Source of the DNA: Photobacterium sp. SKA34
GTDB lineage: Bacteria > Pseudomonadota > Gammaproteobacteria > Enterobacterales > Vibrionaceae
Reading direction: 5' to 3'
Assembly: GCF_000153325.1 (NCBI RefSeq)
Contig: NZ_CH724145.1
Span: 177,556-241,555, forward strand
Length of the DNA stretch: 64,000 nucleotides
Shown: positions 6,874 to 16,711 of the stretch, piece by piece
Layout: the number at the start of each line of letters is the position of its first letter
Numbering within the stretch: the stretch's first letter is position 1
Notes under the pieces: model-generated
Databases searched by the model: none
Seen by the model: only the letters and a program-made list of their open reading frames with translations
Told to the model about the DNA's origin: nothing
Translations under genes and position numbers: made by a program

Positions 6874-7846
6874 CGTCTAAAGCGTAAGGTAATGGATTTT
6901 TTTCCCAGATAGCATCTGGTTGTGATGCAAATCGAAATTGTGCATCGTCATCGAGATCGTTTGGTAATACTACTAAGGCTAACGCTTGTTGATCATTAAA
7001 TTGGTAGCCAGTGATAACCGTACCACCTTTACGCCAGTTTTCACCGACGCTACGTTCAAGTGCATCACCTGCCTGTGGGCATTGTGTGGATTCACCGCTC
7101 ACGATGTACATCGCGCGTTTGTTGATACCACGGTATTTTGCACGGGCAACCGTTTCTTGACCGGTATAACACCCTTTCTTAAAGCTAATCCCGTTAACGG
7201 CCTGAAGGTTCATCGCTTGTGGAATAAACTCAAGTTCAGTTGCTGCTTCAACACGGGGGAGTACAGCTTTAATATCGTATAAGTTCCACAACGCAGTGTC
7301 GGTTAGGGTCGCGTTAGCAGCAAAGTGTTGAGCGACAGCTTCAGCATGCTCCATTGGCGTGATAATAAACCAACGTAAGTTATCTACTTTTACAGCGGTT
7401 GCTGTGTCGTTATGACGGACATCATCACTACCTGTAAAGTAGTTATCAATCGCGCTTTGAGCTTGTTCACCACTAAGACCAAAGATTACGTCAGTTGATT
7501 GATTGATGTCGGTTTTAGAGAAAACAGCGTATTTTTTTAGCTCAGGGATCTGGGTTGCCATGACAGTTTGGCGTTGAAGATAACCATAGCCATTGTCGAT
7601 ATGGAAAATACGGATTACAGTACGCATTTTACCTTTTGCATCACAATGTGCTGCTAATGTTGATTTACTCGCTTCTAGTGATACAAGATCACACGTTAAC
7701 TGACCTTGTAAATAGGCTTTACTGTCGGCACCAATTAACGTGACCATTCCCCAGTCATCAAGCTTACTTAATGCTAAAGCTGGAAGAGGATCTTGCGATG
7801 ATAAAGCAAGGGGGGAAAACGTTAGATTTGTTGACCAAGTACTCAT
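6863..7846 (-). CDS. ygfZ: tRNA-modifying protein YgfZ (folate-binding)
   Basis: YgfZ is a folate-dependent protein of the GcvT/COG0354 family that supports some iron-sulfur enzymes such as MiaB. The signature KGCYTGQETVARAKYRG, containing the conserved reactive Cys, is present. Start: the open frame begins at a GTG (7856-7858), but the ATG at 7844-7846 gives the N-terminus expected for the family (327 residues) and is preferred. It is divergent from sdhE, an arrangement also seen in E. coli, and overlaps the downstream deacylase gene. Confidence 0.93.
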   Translation of the reverse strand: MSTWSTNLTFSPLALSSQDPLPALALSKLDDWGMVTLIGADSKAYLQGQLTCDLVSLEASKSTLAAHCDAKGKMRTVIRIFHIDNGYGYLQRQTVMATQIPELKKYAVFSKTDINQSTDVIFGLSGEQAQSAIDNYFTGSDDVRHNDTATAVKVDNLRWFIITPMEHAEAVAQHFAANATLTDTALWNLYDIKAVLPRVEAATELEFIPQAMNLQAVNGISFKKGCYTGQETVARAKYRGINKRAMYIVSGESTQCPQAGDALERSVGENWRKGGTVITGYQFNDQQALALVVLPNDLDDDAQFRFASQPDAIWEKNPLPYALDDDA

Positions 7847-8102
7847 ATCTCTGTCCACAGAATGTTGTCATTATTACGACATGGTATACCAAGTAAATAA
7901 AATAATTAACCATCGTCTCGCTGTGGGAATCAAGCAAGAGTCATTGAAAGGGGATTTATCGTTTTAATGTCTCATCTTTAATGATTGCTTGTTTAAGCGC
8001 ATGGTCGGGAAGTGATGTCACTGCTACTATAAATAGCTGTTTCTCTTTGTTTTAAATCTACAGCATTAAATAGGTTTTTAGTTCTAGTTATCGAGGTTAA
8101 AT

Positions 8103-8369
8103 ATGTTAAGCGCGGAAGATAAAGCACGAGTTAAATGGGCATGCCGACGTGGAATGCTAGAGTTAGATGTGATTATTATGCCGTTTTTTGAAGAGCGTTT
8201 TGATGAACTATCAGAGCAACAGCAGCAAGACTTTATTAATCTATTAACCTGTGATGATCCTGATCTTTTTACATGGGTGATGAAACACGGCCGCAGTGAA
8301 AATGAAGCTCATGCTAATATGGTGGATATGATTGTTGCTCACAACAACAGTAAATTACGTGGATCTTAA
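8103..8369 (+). CDS. sdhE: FAD assembly factor SdhE (YgfY)
   Basis: SdhE promotes covalent flavinylation of succinate dehydrogenase and fumarate reductase. The 88-residue product carries the invariant RRGMLELD motif at residues 15-22, with Gly17 and Glu20 known to matter in the family, and the acidic small helical-bundle composition. It overlaps ygfX, the usual partner gene. The ATG is preceded by a modest purine-rich stretch (GAGG about 8 bases upstream). Confidence 0.95.
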   Translation: MLSAEDKARVKWACRRGMLELDVIIMPFFEERFDELSEQQQQDFINLLTCDDPDLFTWVMKHGRSENEAHANMVDMIVAHNNSKLRGS

Positions 8370-8748
8370 TTTATTCCCATCTAAATTACACCTAGCCACA
8401 TTAACGGTAGCTTACTTGTTTGTGGCTATACTTCTCTTATTTTCAAGTTCATTACTTTTTCTTCCCATTGCTTTGGTTTGGTGTGAGAAGCTGTATGACG
8501 AATACCTTAATTCGGCGATATACAGTTATCGATTACAAGGCCACTTCCGACTTTCTTCTGTGGGTGACGTTTATTATCAACAGCAACGAGGTAGCGTGAT
8601 TTATGCTCGCCCATTAACCCGTTGGTTGATCCTTTTTAAAGTGGAGGGGATATCTCATCGTTGGATTATTGTCTGGCGTGATAGTTTGTCCGAACGTCAT
8701 TATCGCCATTTGAAAATGTTTACGTATCTGTATTTCTCACCTCGTTAG
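8359..8748 (+). CDS. ygfX: YgfX (CptA-like) inner-membrane protein
   Basis: Small membrane protein with two hydrophobic helices near its N-terminus (LHLATLTVAYLFVAILLLF, then SSSLLFLPIALVW) and a C-terminal soluble tail with the aromatic IIVWRDSLSERHYRHLK segment expected of YgfX. In E. coli it is coupled to sdhE and was described as a toxin-like protein (CptA) affecting FtsZ/MreB, a role still debated. An ATG at 8332 would extend it by nine residues inside sdhE, but the GTG at 8359 gives the family N-terminus (129 residues). Overlaps the sdhE stop, so translation is coupled. Confidence 0.82.
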   Translation: MDLNLFPSKLHLATLTVAYLFVAILLLFSSSLLFLPIALVWCEKLYDEYLNSAIYSYRLQGHFRLSSVGDVYYQQQRGSVIYARPLTRWLILFKVEGISHRWIIVWRDSLSERHYRHLKMFTYLYFSPR

Positions 8749-8800
8749 CAACGAATGTTTTTTTAAAGCAGTCATTTGTGTGATTGGAGCATATAAAAAA

Positions 8801-8819
8801 TCCCGATACTTGATCGGGA
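8801..8819. terminator. terminator between ygfX and nadB
   Basis: TCCCGAT / ATCGGGA stem with a 5-base loop. Six A precede it on the plus strand, giving a strong T tail for nadB on the minus strand, and CTTTTAT follows for ygfX. Convergent genes share it. Confidence 0.85.
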
Positions 8820-8855
8820 CTTTTATGTTTGGTCTACGTGGATGATATTGACGAT

Positions 8856-10466
8856 TTATTTCGGGGTTAAGACCGTTGGTTGTGCGTTATCGTCTAATTC
8901 TGGGTAATCCAATGTATAGTGAAGACCTCGACTTTCTTTTCGCTCAATAGCACAACGAATGATGAGCTCTGCAACTAATACGAGGTTACGGAGTTCAATT
9001 AAATTGTTTGAAACACGGAAATTACTGTAATACTCGGTAATTTCATTTTTCAGTAACTCTATTCGGTGCATTGCACGTTCAAGTCGTTTTGTTGAACGAA
9101 CAATACCGACATAATCCCACATAAATAAACGTAATTCGTGCCAGTTATGTTGGATAACGACTTCTTCATCCGAGTTGCTGACTTTACTTTCATCCCATAT
9201 TGGTAAAGCTGGTGGAACGGTAACTATATCCATTTTAGCTTGAATATCTTTTGCCGCTGACCAAGCATAAACTACACATTCTAACAGTGAATTTGATGCC
9301 ATACGGTTGGCACCATGCAAGCCTGTGTAGCTCACTTCACCAATAGCATATAAGCCATCAATATCCGTTTTACCTTTTTTATCAACCATAACGCCACCAC
9401 AGGTATAGTGAGCGGCCGGAACAATAGGAATCGGCTCTTTCGTGATATCAATGCCGTAGCTTTGCAGCTTTTCATCAATCATTGGGAAGTGTTTTTTAAC
9501 AAAGTCTGCAGGCTTATGGCTGATATCAAGGTACATGCAGTCAGCGCCTAAACGTTTCATTTCATAGTCGATGGCACGGGCTACAATATCACGAGGTGCG
9601 AGCTCTGCGCGTTCATCAAATTCAGGCATAAAACGAGAGCCATCAGGGCGACGTAAATACGCCCCTTCTCCGCGCAGTGCTTCTGTTAGCAAGAAGGTCT
9701 GGGCTTCAGGGTGGAACAAACAGGTTGGGTGAAACTGATTGAATTCAAGATTTGCTACACGACAACCTGCACGCCAGGCCATTGCGATACCATCACCGGA
9801 AGAAACGTCCGGGTTAGAGGTATATTGATAGACTTTTGAAGCGCCACCTGTGGCTAGAATAACGAACTTAGCCCCCAGAGTTTCTACCATTTCTTTATCA
9901 CGGTTCCACATATAAGCGCCTAATACGCGGTTTGATTCGGTATCTGGGTTAAGTTTTTTTTCGGTGATTAAATCGAGCGCATTATGACGTTCTAAAATCG
10001 TAATATTAGGATGATTACGGGCTTGTTCTTGAAGTGAGGTCTGCATTGCCATGCCTGTTGCATCAGCGGCATGGAGAATACGACGATGGCTGTGGCCGCC
10101 TTCTCGGGTTAAATGAAAGCGAGGGTTATCATCACTATCAGACTCTTCACGATCAAACGGTACGCCGCCATCGATAAGCCATTGAACACATTCTTTAGCA
10201 TTTTCGGCAATAAAACGAACGACGTCTTTATCGCATAAGTGAGCGCCGGCAATAAGGGTATCTTCAACATGTGAATCGATACTGTCTGACTCATCAAATA
10301 CTGCTGCAATTCCGCCCTGTGCGTAATAGGTTGAGCCTTCACTCAGTGGCCCTTTACATAACACTGTAACATTGGCAGATGATGAAAGGTGTAAGGCTAA
10401 TGAAAGACCAGCTGCGCCACTGCCAATAACTAATACATCGCAATTATGTTGATGAACCTGATTCAT
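8856..10466 (-). CDS. nadB: L-aspartate oxidase
   Basis: First enzyme of de novo NAD synthesis: FAD-dependent oxidation of L-aspartate to iminoaspartate, passed to quinolinate synthase NadA. Features: Rossmann motif [13 protein letters not shown] near the N-terminus, the [12 protein letters not shown] segment, [24 protein letters not shown] in part, and the RMASNSLLE motif of the succinate dehydrogenase/NadB flavoprotein family. From the ATG at 10464-10466 it is 536 residues and aligns with the known NadB start; an ATG four codons upstream is possible. It is divergent from rpoE, as in many gammaproteobacteria. A 16-bp palindrome lies 53 bp upstream. Confidence 0.97.
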   Translation of the reverse strand: MNQVHQHNCDVLVIGSGAAGLSLALHLSSSANVTVLCKGPLSEGSTYYAQGGIAAVFDESDSIDSHVEDTLIAGAHLCDKDVVRFIAENAKECVQWLIDGGVPFDREESDSDDNPRFHLTREGGHSHRRILHAADATGMAMQTSLQEQARNHPNITILERHNALDLITEKKLNPDTESNRVLGAYMWNRDKEMVETLGAKFVILATGGASKVYQYTSNPDVSSGDGIAMAWRAGCRVANLEFNQFHPTCLFHPEAQTFLLTEALRGEGAYLRRPDGSRFMPEFDERAELAPRDIVARAIDYEMKRLGADCMYLDISHKPADFVKKHFPMIDEKLQSYGIDITKEPIPIVPAAHYTCGGVMVDKKGKTDIDGLYAIGEVSYTGLHGANRMASNSLLECVVYAWSAAKDIQAKMDIVTVPPALPIWDESKVSNSDEEVVIQHNWHELRLFMWDYVGIVRSTKRLERAMHRIELLKNEITEYYSNFRVSNNLIELRNLVLVAELIIRCAIERKESRGLHYTLDYPELDDNAQPTVLTPK

Positions 10467-10519
10467 ACGAGATCTCATATCCTTTTGTTATCTGCCCATA
10501 TCCTAACAAATTCACATCA

Positions 10520-10535
10520 AATTATCATGATAATT
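10520..10535. promoter_or_regulatory. perfect palindrome upstream of nadB, possible operator
   Basis: AATTATCATGATAATT is self-complementary over 16 bp and sits about 53 bp before the nadB start, a usual place for a repressor site. No known regulator is assigned. Confidence 0.4.
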
Positions 10536-10818
10536 GTACGACAAATAGCACTTTATAAATGATTAAGTATTCAAATATATCGCATGACAATTTTTATACC
10601 TAGCCTCTAAGTGTGAATTAATGACGATTAAAGGTGAATAACAAAAAAGTTATATCATGTAATAATCCTAAAACTTGTTATTAATTTTGCTTTTTTCACG
10701 CTGAAAAGCCCGTTAGTATCGTGAATTAAGGTAAGATAGTGTTCACTTAATACACCGTGCATAAGTCACAGTGATATAAAAAATAAACATAATAAGCCGA
10801 AATTATTTAATGGGCGTA

Positions 10819-10846
10819 GGAACTTTGCCATTATCCTTCGGTCATA
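10819..10846 (+). promoter_or_regulatory. sigma-E-type promoter of the rpoE operon
   Basis: GGAACTT (10819-10825) matches the sigma-E -35 consensus and TCATA (10842-10846) is an acceptable -10 at 16-bp spacing (consensus TCTRA-like). It lies about 190 bp before rpoE and would give the autoregulation known for rpoE in enteric bacteria and vibrios. Confidence 0.65.
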
Positions 10847-10881
10847 AGTAGTGCTCATGCTCATAAATATTTCATAACTCA

Positions 10882-10937
10882 ATGATTTGTTTAAGGTGAC
10901 ACTCGGCTTGTTAGCGTTACTACGCCGAACAAATCAT
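10882..10937 (+). promoter_or_regulatory. long inverted repeat in the rpoE leader
   Basis: ATGATTTGTT (10882-10891) and AACAAATCAT (10928-10937) are perfect 10-bp inverted repeats; a second stem CGGC (10904-10907) / GCCG (10924-10927) nests inside and abuts the outer right arm. It lies downstream of the predicted sigma-E start point, so it would be transcribed as a 56-nt structured element about 100 nt before the rpoE start. Could be an RNA structure or a DNA operator. Confidence 0.5.
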
Positions 10938-11035
10938 GATATAGCATTTTTGATAGAGCACTAAACGTAAGTATTTGTGGCTTTATTTAGCTAATGCAAT
11001 ATTGAGTAAAGACAGATATAGGAGTACACGCTCGA

Positions 11036-11614
11036 ATGAGCGAGCAGCAAACTGATCAGGTATTAATTGAGCGAGTACAGCGGGGAGATAAGCAAGCTTT
11101 CAACCTTCTGGTTATTAAATACCAGAATAAAGTTTGTAACCTTGTATCACGTTATGTCAGTAATTCTGGTGATGTACCAGATGTGGCGCAAGAGGCGTTT
11201 ATTAAAGCGTACCGAGCGTTGCCAACATTCCGTGGTGAAAGTGCCTTCTATACATGGCTCTACCGAATTGCAGTTAATACTGCAAAAAACTATTTAGTCG
11301 CTCAGGGGCGTCGTCCGCCAGCATCTGATGTTGATGCAGAAGATGCGGAATACTATGAAAGTGGTAGCGCGCTGAAAGAAATTTCGAACCCTGAGAACCA
11401 AATGTTGTCAGATGAATTGAAGCGGGTTGTTTTTAGCACGATTGAAGCGCTACCAGATGATCTCAAAACCGCAATCTCATTACGTGAACTGGATGGTCTA
11501 AGTTATGAGGAAATTGCAGAGGTTATGGGATGTCCAGTAGGTACAGTTCGCTCTCGTATATTCCGTGCACGTGAGGCGGTTGAAAAACGTATCCGTCCTC
11601 TCATGCAGCAATAA
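11036..11614 (+). CDS. rpoE: RNA polymerase sigma factor RpoE (sigma-E, sigma-24)
   Basis: Extracytoplasmic-function sigma factor for the envelope stress response. At 192 residues it has the family length. Region 2 (about 20-95, including the DVAQEAFIKAYRAL segment and FYTWLYRIAVNTAKNYL) and region 4 (about 130-180, LREL-SYEEIAEVMGCPVGTVRSRIFRARE) are both clear. It starts the operon rpoE-rseA-rseB-rseC and is held at the membrane by RseA until envelope damage triggers DegS and RseP. The leader contains its own sigma-E-type promoter. Confidence 0.97.
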   Translation: MSEQQTDQVLIERVQRGDKQAFNLLVIKYQNKVCNLVSRYVSNSGDVPDVAQEAFIKAYRALPTFRGESAFYTWLYRIAVNTAKNYLVAQGRRPPASDVDAEDAEYYESGSALKEISNPENQMLSDELKRVVFSTIEALPDDLKTAISLRELDGLSYEEIAEVMGCPVGTVRSRIFRAREAVEKRIRPLMQQ

Positions 11615-11637
11615 TGTTGCACCCAACGGTGGAAAAA

Positions 11638-12294
11638 ATGGCTGATAAAGAAAAGATCTCGGCATTGCTTGATGGCGAAGAGCTAGATCAGAGCATTATT
11701 AATGCGCTGACTGTTGACAAAGAAGATGAGCTTACATGGCGTGACTACACCTTAATTGGTGATGTGTTACGCGGTGATGCTCCGCAATGCAAAGAATGGA
11801 ATATTGCAGCGAATGTCGCATTAGCGTTAGACGATGAACCTGCCCATTCAGTTGGCCATACTGAAACACCCGTTGCGGTTGTTTCAGAGCCAATTTCGCA
11901 AGCAATTGAAGAGCAACCAACACCATTTAAAGCCCAGCGCACGTTACCGGCATGGCTTACTCAATTTGGCCAAGTGGCCGTTGCTGCTTGTGTCTCTTTA
12001 GCTGTTATTGTTGGCGTTCAGCAATATGGTGGTGAAGATAATTCATCAGGTTCAACTAACAATGATGTGCCTGTGTTACAAACGATTCCGTTTACAGGTA
12101 AAGCGGAACCAGTAAGCTTAAATACCAATATGGCAAGCAATACGGATCGTGCACCAACTGAAGCGCAGTTGATGGAGCAACGTCGTCGTATTAACTCCAT
12201 GTTGCAAGATTATGAGTTGCAGCTGCGTTTTAATGCGCAAGATGGCAGCCTAGATCACTCTTTACTTAAACAACATAATTCTGTGGCAGATTAA
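11638..12294 (+). CDS. rseA: anti-sigma-E factor RseA
   Basis: Single-pass inner-membrane protein that binds sigma-E with its N-terminal cytoplasmic domain and is cut by DegS and RseP under stress. The start at 11638 (MADKEKISALLDGEELDQ) has GGTGG in front and fits the family; an ATG eight codons earlier is less likely. The transmembrane segment is near residues 105-125 (VAVAACVSLAVIVGVQQYGG), and the periplasmic part keeps the QRRRINSMLQDYELQ block bound by RseB. The product is 218 residues. Stop overlaps the rseB start by one base. Confidence 0.95.
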   Translation: MADKEKISALLDGEELDQSIINALTVDKEDELTWRDYTLIGDVLRGDAPQCKEWNIAANVALALDDEPAHSVGHTETPVAVVSEPISQAIEEQPTPFKAQRTLPAWLTQFGQVAVAACVSLAVIVGVQQYGGEDNSSGSTNNDVPVLQTIPFTGKAEPVSLNTNMASNTDRAPTEAQLMEQRRRINSMLQDYELQLRFNAQDGSLDHSLLKQHNSVAD

Positions 12295-13286
12295 TGAAAA
12301 AGATTCTGGTCGGTGCGATAGCATTGGTCAGCTTGCTTTTGCCTCTTCAAGCCTTTGCTGAAGCTGAAAAGCCTTCGGCAGAGGCTTTGTTGCATCAAAT
12401 GGAGCAGGCAAGCCAAAAGCTGAGTTACGAAATTTCTTATATTCGAGTAAAAAAGAACAGTATTGATACCTTGCGTTATCGACATGCGATAGAGGATGGT
12501 CAAGGCTACAGTCATTTACTTTACTTAAGTGGTCCACCTCAAGAAGTTATTCAACGCGGTAATGAGGTGAGTTACTTTGAGCCTGGTCTTGATCCATTCA
12601 CAGTAAAAAGTGCGAAAATAGTGGCGCCTATCATGCCGTTGATGAAGGCAAATATTCAAGACTTAGCCCATTACTATGATTTCATTTCTATGGGGCGTGC
12701 AAGAGAAGCGGGAGTTACCTGCGATGTTATCCGTATTGCGCCAAAAGACGGTGAGCGTTACTCATATTTAGTATGGGTTGATCAGCTGAGTCACTTAGTA
12801 ATGCGTGCTGATTTATTAGACAGAAATGGTGATTTATTAGAGCAATTTCGCGCAGTTTCTTATGCGGTGAATCCGAAAGTGGCTGAAATGCTTAGTAAGC
12901 TGAAAACGGTGAAACTACCAGAAGTGGTAAAATTACCGGTCCAAGAAAAAGCCAATCTTGATTGGAAACTGTCATGGTTACCTGATGGTTTTAAATTAAT
13001 TTCAGGCGATCGCCATCGTCTCTTGATGACAGAGCGTCCTGTTGAAAGTCGTATGTACAGTGATGGTTTATTTAGCTTCTCTGTATATGTGTCTGATATT
13101 GATAGCTATGCGTTAAGTGGGCAGCTCGTCCGTCAAGGCCGCCGAACATTAAGCAATATAGTTAAAGACAATAAAGAAATTACGGTTGTCGGCGATATTC
13201 CGCCACCAACAGCAAGACATATTGCAGAAAGTGTCACTTTCGATAACACTAAAGGGACACCCAATAAGGCCGTAAAAGGTAATTAG
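12294..13286 (+). CDS. rseB: sigma-E regulatory protein RseB
   Basis: Periplasmic protein of the MucB/RseB family that protects RseA from DegS and is thought to sense misplaced lipopolysaccharide or lipoprotein. A Sec signal peptide is clear (MKKILVGAIALVSLLLPLQA, cleavage near Ala22). The rest is the two-domain fold: a LolA-like N-terminal domain and a C-terminal domain beginning around WLPDGFKLISGDRH. At 330 residues it is slightly longer than the E. coli protein. Translation is coupled to rseA. Confidence 0.96.
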   Translation: MKKILVGAIALVSLLLPLQAFAEAEKPSAEALLHQMEQASQKLSYEISYIRVKKNSIDTLRYRHAIEDGQGYSHLLYLSGPPQEVIQRGNEVSYFEPGLDPFTVKSAKIVAPIMPLMKANIQDLAHYYDFISMGRAREAGVTCDVIRIAPKDGERYSYLVWVDQLSHLVMRADLLDRNGDLLEQFRAVSYAVNPKVAEMLSKLKTVKLPEVVKLPVQEKANLDWKLSWLPDGFKLISGDRHRLLMTERPVESRMYSDGLFSFSVYVSDIDSYALSGQLVRQGRRTLSNIVKDNKEITVVGDIPPPTARHIAESVTFDNTKGTPNKAVKGN

Positions 13287-13288
13287 TC

Positions 13289-13786
13289 ATGATGCGCACT
13301 TTAGCGACAGTGACCGCTGTTGAAAAAGGAACGGTGACGGTAAGTTGCCAGCAACAAACAAGCTGTGGTCATTGTGCATCACGTGATAGTTGCGGAACAG
13401 GCATTGTAACGAAAGCAATGCCTGGTCGTGTCCATGATGTAAAAATAGCAACGCAATCGTCGCTTTCTATAGGGCAGATAGTTGAAATCGGCTTATCTGA
13501 GCGAAGTATGTTAAGCTCTGCCTTATTAATCTATATGCTCCCGCTGCTTTTTTTACTGTTAGGTAGTGCATTGGGGCAATGGGTATTTGTTGATTTAGCA
13601 CATAGTAACGAACTGGGTGTTATCAGTTCTGCTGTTATTGCGACAACGCTAGGATTACTGATTGCACGGTACTATGCCAAACGCTTAGAGGGTAATTCAG
13701 CGTATAAGCCAACCCTTATTCGAGTCCTCGGCGCACCGATTTCATCAGATAAGCTGATAAATGCCGCATCGAAAGATAGCGAGTAG
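13289..13786 (+). CDS. rseC: RseC/MucC-family inner-membrane protein
   Basis: 165 residues. Four cysteines near the N-terminus (20, 26, 29, 35 in SCQQQTSCGHCASRDSC) form the motif that in RseC relatives can bind an iron-sulfur cluster and that links them to SoxR reduction. Two hydrophobic helices follow (about 73-92 and 105-126). Third gene after rpoE; its effect on sigma-E in E. coli is mild. Two adjacent ATG codons (13289 and 13292) are possible starts. Confidence 0.94.
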   Translation: MMRTLATVTAVEKGTVTVSCQQQTSCGHCASRDSCGTGIVTKAMPGRVHDVKIATQSSLSIGQIVEIGLSERSMLSSALLIYMLPLLFLLLGSALGQWVFVDLAHSNELGVISSAVIATTLGLLIARYYAKRLEGNSAYKPTLIRVLGAPISSDKLINAASKDSE

Positions 13787-13862
13787 CGTTTAAATTCGGT
13801 AGAATCCGACAACTTGATCGTAAGATCCCATTCATTTTTATCACGAGCTAGTCACGCCATTC

Positions 13863-15659
13863 ATGAAGCACATTCGTAACTTTTCGATTATCGCACATAT
13901 CGACCATGGTAAGTCGACCTTATCCGACCGTCTAATTCAAGTTTGTGGCGGCCTTTCTGATCGAGAAATGGCTGCACAAGTTTTAGATTCTATGGATCTT
14001 GAACGCGAACGCGGTATTACCATCAAAGCCCAGAGCGTGACGCTCGATTACACGGCTAAAGATGGTGAAACTTATCAATTAAACTTTATCGACACACCTG
14101 GACATGTAGACTTCTCGTACGAAGTTTCTCGTTCACTTGCCGCTTGTGAAGGCGCATTGCTGGTGGTTGATGCGGGTCAGGGCGTTGAAGCTCAGACTCT
14201 TGCTAACTGTTACACTGCCATTGAGATGGATTTGGAAGTAGTGCCAATCTTAAATAAGATTGACTTACCTGCGGCTGAACCTGAGCGTGTAGCAGAAGAG
14301 ATTGAAGACATTGTTGGCATCGATGCTATTGACGCCGTTCGCTGTTCAGCGAAAACAGGCTTAGGTGTTGATGATGTTCTTGAGAAGATCGTGGAAGCAA
14401 TTCCAGCGCCAGAAGGTGATCCAAATGCACCGTTACAGGCTCTGATTATTGACTCATGGTTTGATAATTACTTAGGTGTTGTTTCTTTAGTTCGTATTAA
14501 AAACGGTAAGCTAAAGAAAAATGACAAGATCAAAGTCATGACCACAGGTCAAATCTGGGGCGTTGACCGTTTAGGTATCTTCACACCAAAACAAATTGAT
14601 ACAACAGAGCTAAATACAGGTGAAGTTGGTTGGGTTGTTTGTGGTATTAAAGATATTCTTGGCGCACCTGTAGGTGATACGTTAACGCTTTCAAAAGGTG
14701 GTTGTGAAACTGCTCTGCCTGGCTTTAAGAAAGTGAAACCTCAGGTGTACGCAGGTCTATTCCCTGTGTCTTCTGATGATTACGAAAACTTCCGTGATGC
14801 GTTAGGTAAATTAAGCCTGAACGATGCATCATTGTTCTATGAGCCAGAAAGCTCATCAGCACTAGGTTTTGGTTTCCGTTGTGGTTTCTTGGGTATGCTT
14901 CATATGGAGATTATTCAAGAGCGCCTAGAACGTGAATATGATCTAAACCTGATCACAACAGCACCGACTGTAGTGTATGAAGTGAAGAAAACAGACGGCA
15001 CAATGTTGTACGTTGATAGCCCTGCTAAACTGCCAGCAGTGAATGATATCGAAATTATGGGTGAGCCAATTGCTCGCTGTCATATTCTGGTACCAAGTGA
15101 ATATTTAGGTAACGTTATTACCTTATGTATTGAAAAGCGTGGTGTGCAGGTTGATATGGTTTACCACGGCAATCAAGTCGCACTAACTTATGATATTCCA
15201 ATGTCAGAAGTGGTTCTGGATTTCTTTGATCGCTTGAAATCAACATCTCGTGGTTATGCATCACTTGATTATAATTTCCAGTGTTACCAAGAATCAGACA
15301 TGGTACGTGTTGATATTCTTCTTAATGGTGAGCGTGTTGATGCACTTGCTATCATTACTCACAAAGATAATTCACAATCTCGTGGTCGTGATGTTGTTGA
15401 GAAAATGAAAGAGTTCATCCCTCGTCAGATGTTTGATATTGCAATTCAAGCCGCGATCGGTACGCATATTATTGCTCGTTCTACCGTGAAGCAACTACGT
15501 AAAAACGTAATTGCTAAGTGTTATGGCGGTGATATTAGTCGTAAGAAGAAACTGTTGCAGAAACAGAAAGATGGTAAGAAGCGTATGAAGCAGATCGGTA
15601 ACGTAGAATTACCTCAAGAAGCGTTCTTGGCGATTCTTCATGTGGGTAAAGATAAATAA
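13863..15659 (+). CDS. lepA: elongation factor 4 (LepA)
   Basis: Ribosome-associated GTPase that assists translation under ionic stress and 30S assembly. The 598-residue length is exact for the family. GTPase motifs: AHIDHGKST (G1), [11 protein letters not shown] (G2), [11 protein letters not shown] (G3) and NKIDLPAA (G4); the LepA-specific C-terminus is present ([20 protein letters not shown]). It lies between rseC and lepB; in E. coli lepA-lepB form an operon but here a hairpin with a T-rich tail separates them. Confidence 0.98.
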   Translation: MKHIRNFSIIAHIDHGKSTLSDRLIQVCGGLSDREMAAQVLDSMDLERERGITIKAQSVTLDYTAKDGETYQLNFIDTPGHVDFSYEVSRSLAACEGALLVVDAGQGVEAQTLANCYTAIEMDLEVVPILNKIDLPAAEPERVAEEIEDIVGIDAIDAVRCSAKTGLGVDDVLEKIVEAIPAPEGDPNAPLQALIIDSWFDNYLGVVSLVRIKNGKLKKNDKIKVMTTGQIWGVDRLGIFTPKQIDTTELNTGEVGWVVCGIKDILGAPVGDTLTLSKGGCETALPGFKKVKPQVYAGLFPVSSDDYENFRDALGKLSLNDASLFYEPESSSALGFGFRCGFLGMLHMEIIQERLEREYDLNLITTAPTVVYEVKKTDGTMLYVDSPAKLPAVNDIEIMGEPIARCHILVPSEYLGNVITLCIEKRGVQVDMVYHGNQVALTYDIPMSEVVLDFFDRLKSTSRGYASLDYNFQCYQESDMVRVDILLNGERVDALAIITHKDNSQSRGRDVVEKMKEFIPRQMFDIAIQAAIGTHIIARSTVKQLRKNVIAKCYGGDISRKKKLLQKQKDGKKRMKQIGNVELPQEAFLAILHVGKDK

Positions 15660-15691
15660 TTATCTTTAGCTAGTAAGCTTCAAAAACGATT

Positions 15692-15730
15692 AGAAAGTGC
15701 TTATTTATTAATTAAATAGCACTTTCTTTT
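15692..15730 (+). terminator. probable terminator or attenuator between lepA and lepB
   Basis: AGAAAGTGC (15692-15700) pairs with GCACTTTCT (15719-15727), the stem continues with TATTT/AAATA, and TTTT follows. It may reduce rather than abolish read-through into lepB. Confidence 0.7.
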
Positions 15731-15801
15731 ACTCTGACGCTCTAAATGGGGCAGAGCAGATCAACATTCTTCTGTTGGTCGGGTTAAACATAAGGGATAA
15801 T

Positions 15802-16701
15802 ATGGCAAACACTTTTTCTTTGATTCTGGTACTCGCTACGCTAGTGACAGGGATCATTTGGGCACTTGATAAGTTTCTTTGGGCACCGAAGCGTCAATTA
15901 AAAATAGCTGCAGCAACTGAACAATCCGGTGGTCAAGTCGATGCTAAAACGCTAGAAACTGTTGCACCACAGCCTGCATGGATTGAATCAGCAAGTTCAA
16001 TGTTCCCTGTCATTGCTTTGATCATGGTATTCCGCTCTTTCATTTATGAACCTTTTCAAATTCCATCAGAATCAATGTTACCGACTTTATACGTAGGTGA
16101 TTTTATTCTGGTTGAAAAATTTGCTTATGGCCTACGAGATCCTGTTTTCCACGATAAAATCGTCAGTACAGGTGAGCCAAAGCGTGGCGATGTTGTGGTG
16201 TTTAAATTCCCACCACAGCCAAAGATTGATTATATTAAGCGTGTTGTTGGCCTACCGGGCGATACTGTTCGTTACAGTGAAGATAAGCAACTGTGTATTC
16301 AACCTAAAGGTACGTCAGTGTGTAAACCGGTTAAATTAACCGATATGACTGATAGTGACTTTAAGCAAGGTATGGCACGTTTAGTTGAGTTTAAAGAACA
16401 ACTGGGTGATGTTGAACACCATATTCTGAACAATCCATTACGTCGTGATCGTCGTATGGCGTATGAACCTCGTCCAGGTATTGGCGAGTGGGTTGTACCA
16501 GAAGGAAACTATTTTGTTATGGGTGATAACCGTGACAATAGTGCCGACAGTCGTTACTGGGGCTTTGTGCCAGAAGCGAATCTTGTTGGCAAGGCGGTAG
16601 CTATTTGGATCAGCTTTGAGTTTGATCGACAAGCAGATAGTTTACTTCCATCTTGGATCCCTACCGGTGTACGTTTCAATCGTATCGGTAGCATTAAATA
16701 A
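15802..16701 (+). CDS. lepB: signal peptidase I
   Basis: Membrane-bound serine protease that removes signal peptides from exported proteins. The chosen ATG (15802) has AAGGG in front and gives 299 residues; an upstream in-frame ATG at 15775 would add nine unlikely residues. Two N-terminal membrane segments are present (about 4-22 and 68-80). The catalytic dyad is Ser91 ([10 protein letters not shown]) and Lys146 ([11 protein letters not shown]), the same positions as in the E. coli enzyme. The box [14 protein letters not shown] is also present. Followed closely by rnc. Confidence 0.97.
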   Translation: MANTFSLILVLATLVTGIIWALDKFLWAPKRQLKIAAATEQSGGQVDAKTLETVAPQPAWIESASSMFPVIALIMVFRSFIYEPFQIPSESMLPTLYVGDFILVEKFAYGLRDPVFHDKIVSTGEPKRGDVVVFKFPPQPKIDYIKRVVGLPGDTVRYSEDKQLCIQPKGTSVCKPVKLTDMTDSDFKQGMARLVEFKEQLGDVEHHILNNPLRRDRRMAYEPRPGIGEWVVPEGNYFVMGDNRDNSADSRYWGFVPEANLVGKAVAIWISFEFDRQADSLLPSWIPTGVRFNRIGSIK

Positions 16702-16711
16702 TCGAGAGAAA

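Larger units (their letters stand above)
10467..11035. other. 569-bp divergent regulatory region nadB / rpoE
   Basis: AT-rich and without a convincing gene. From left to right it holds a perfect 16-bp palindrome near nadB (10520-10535), a GTGAA/TTCAC inverted pair around 10722-10745, a sigma-E-type promoter (10819-10846), and a long inverted repeat within the rpoE leader (10882-10937). The rpoE ribosome binding site is GGAG at 11021-11024. Confidence 0.7.
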
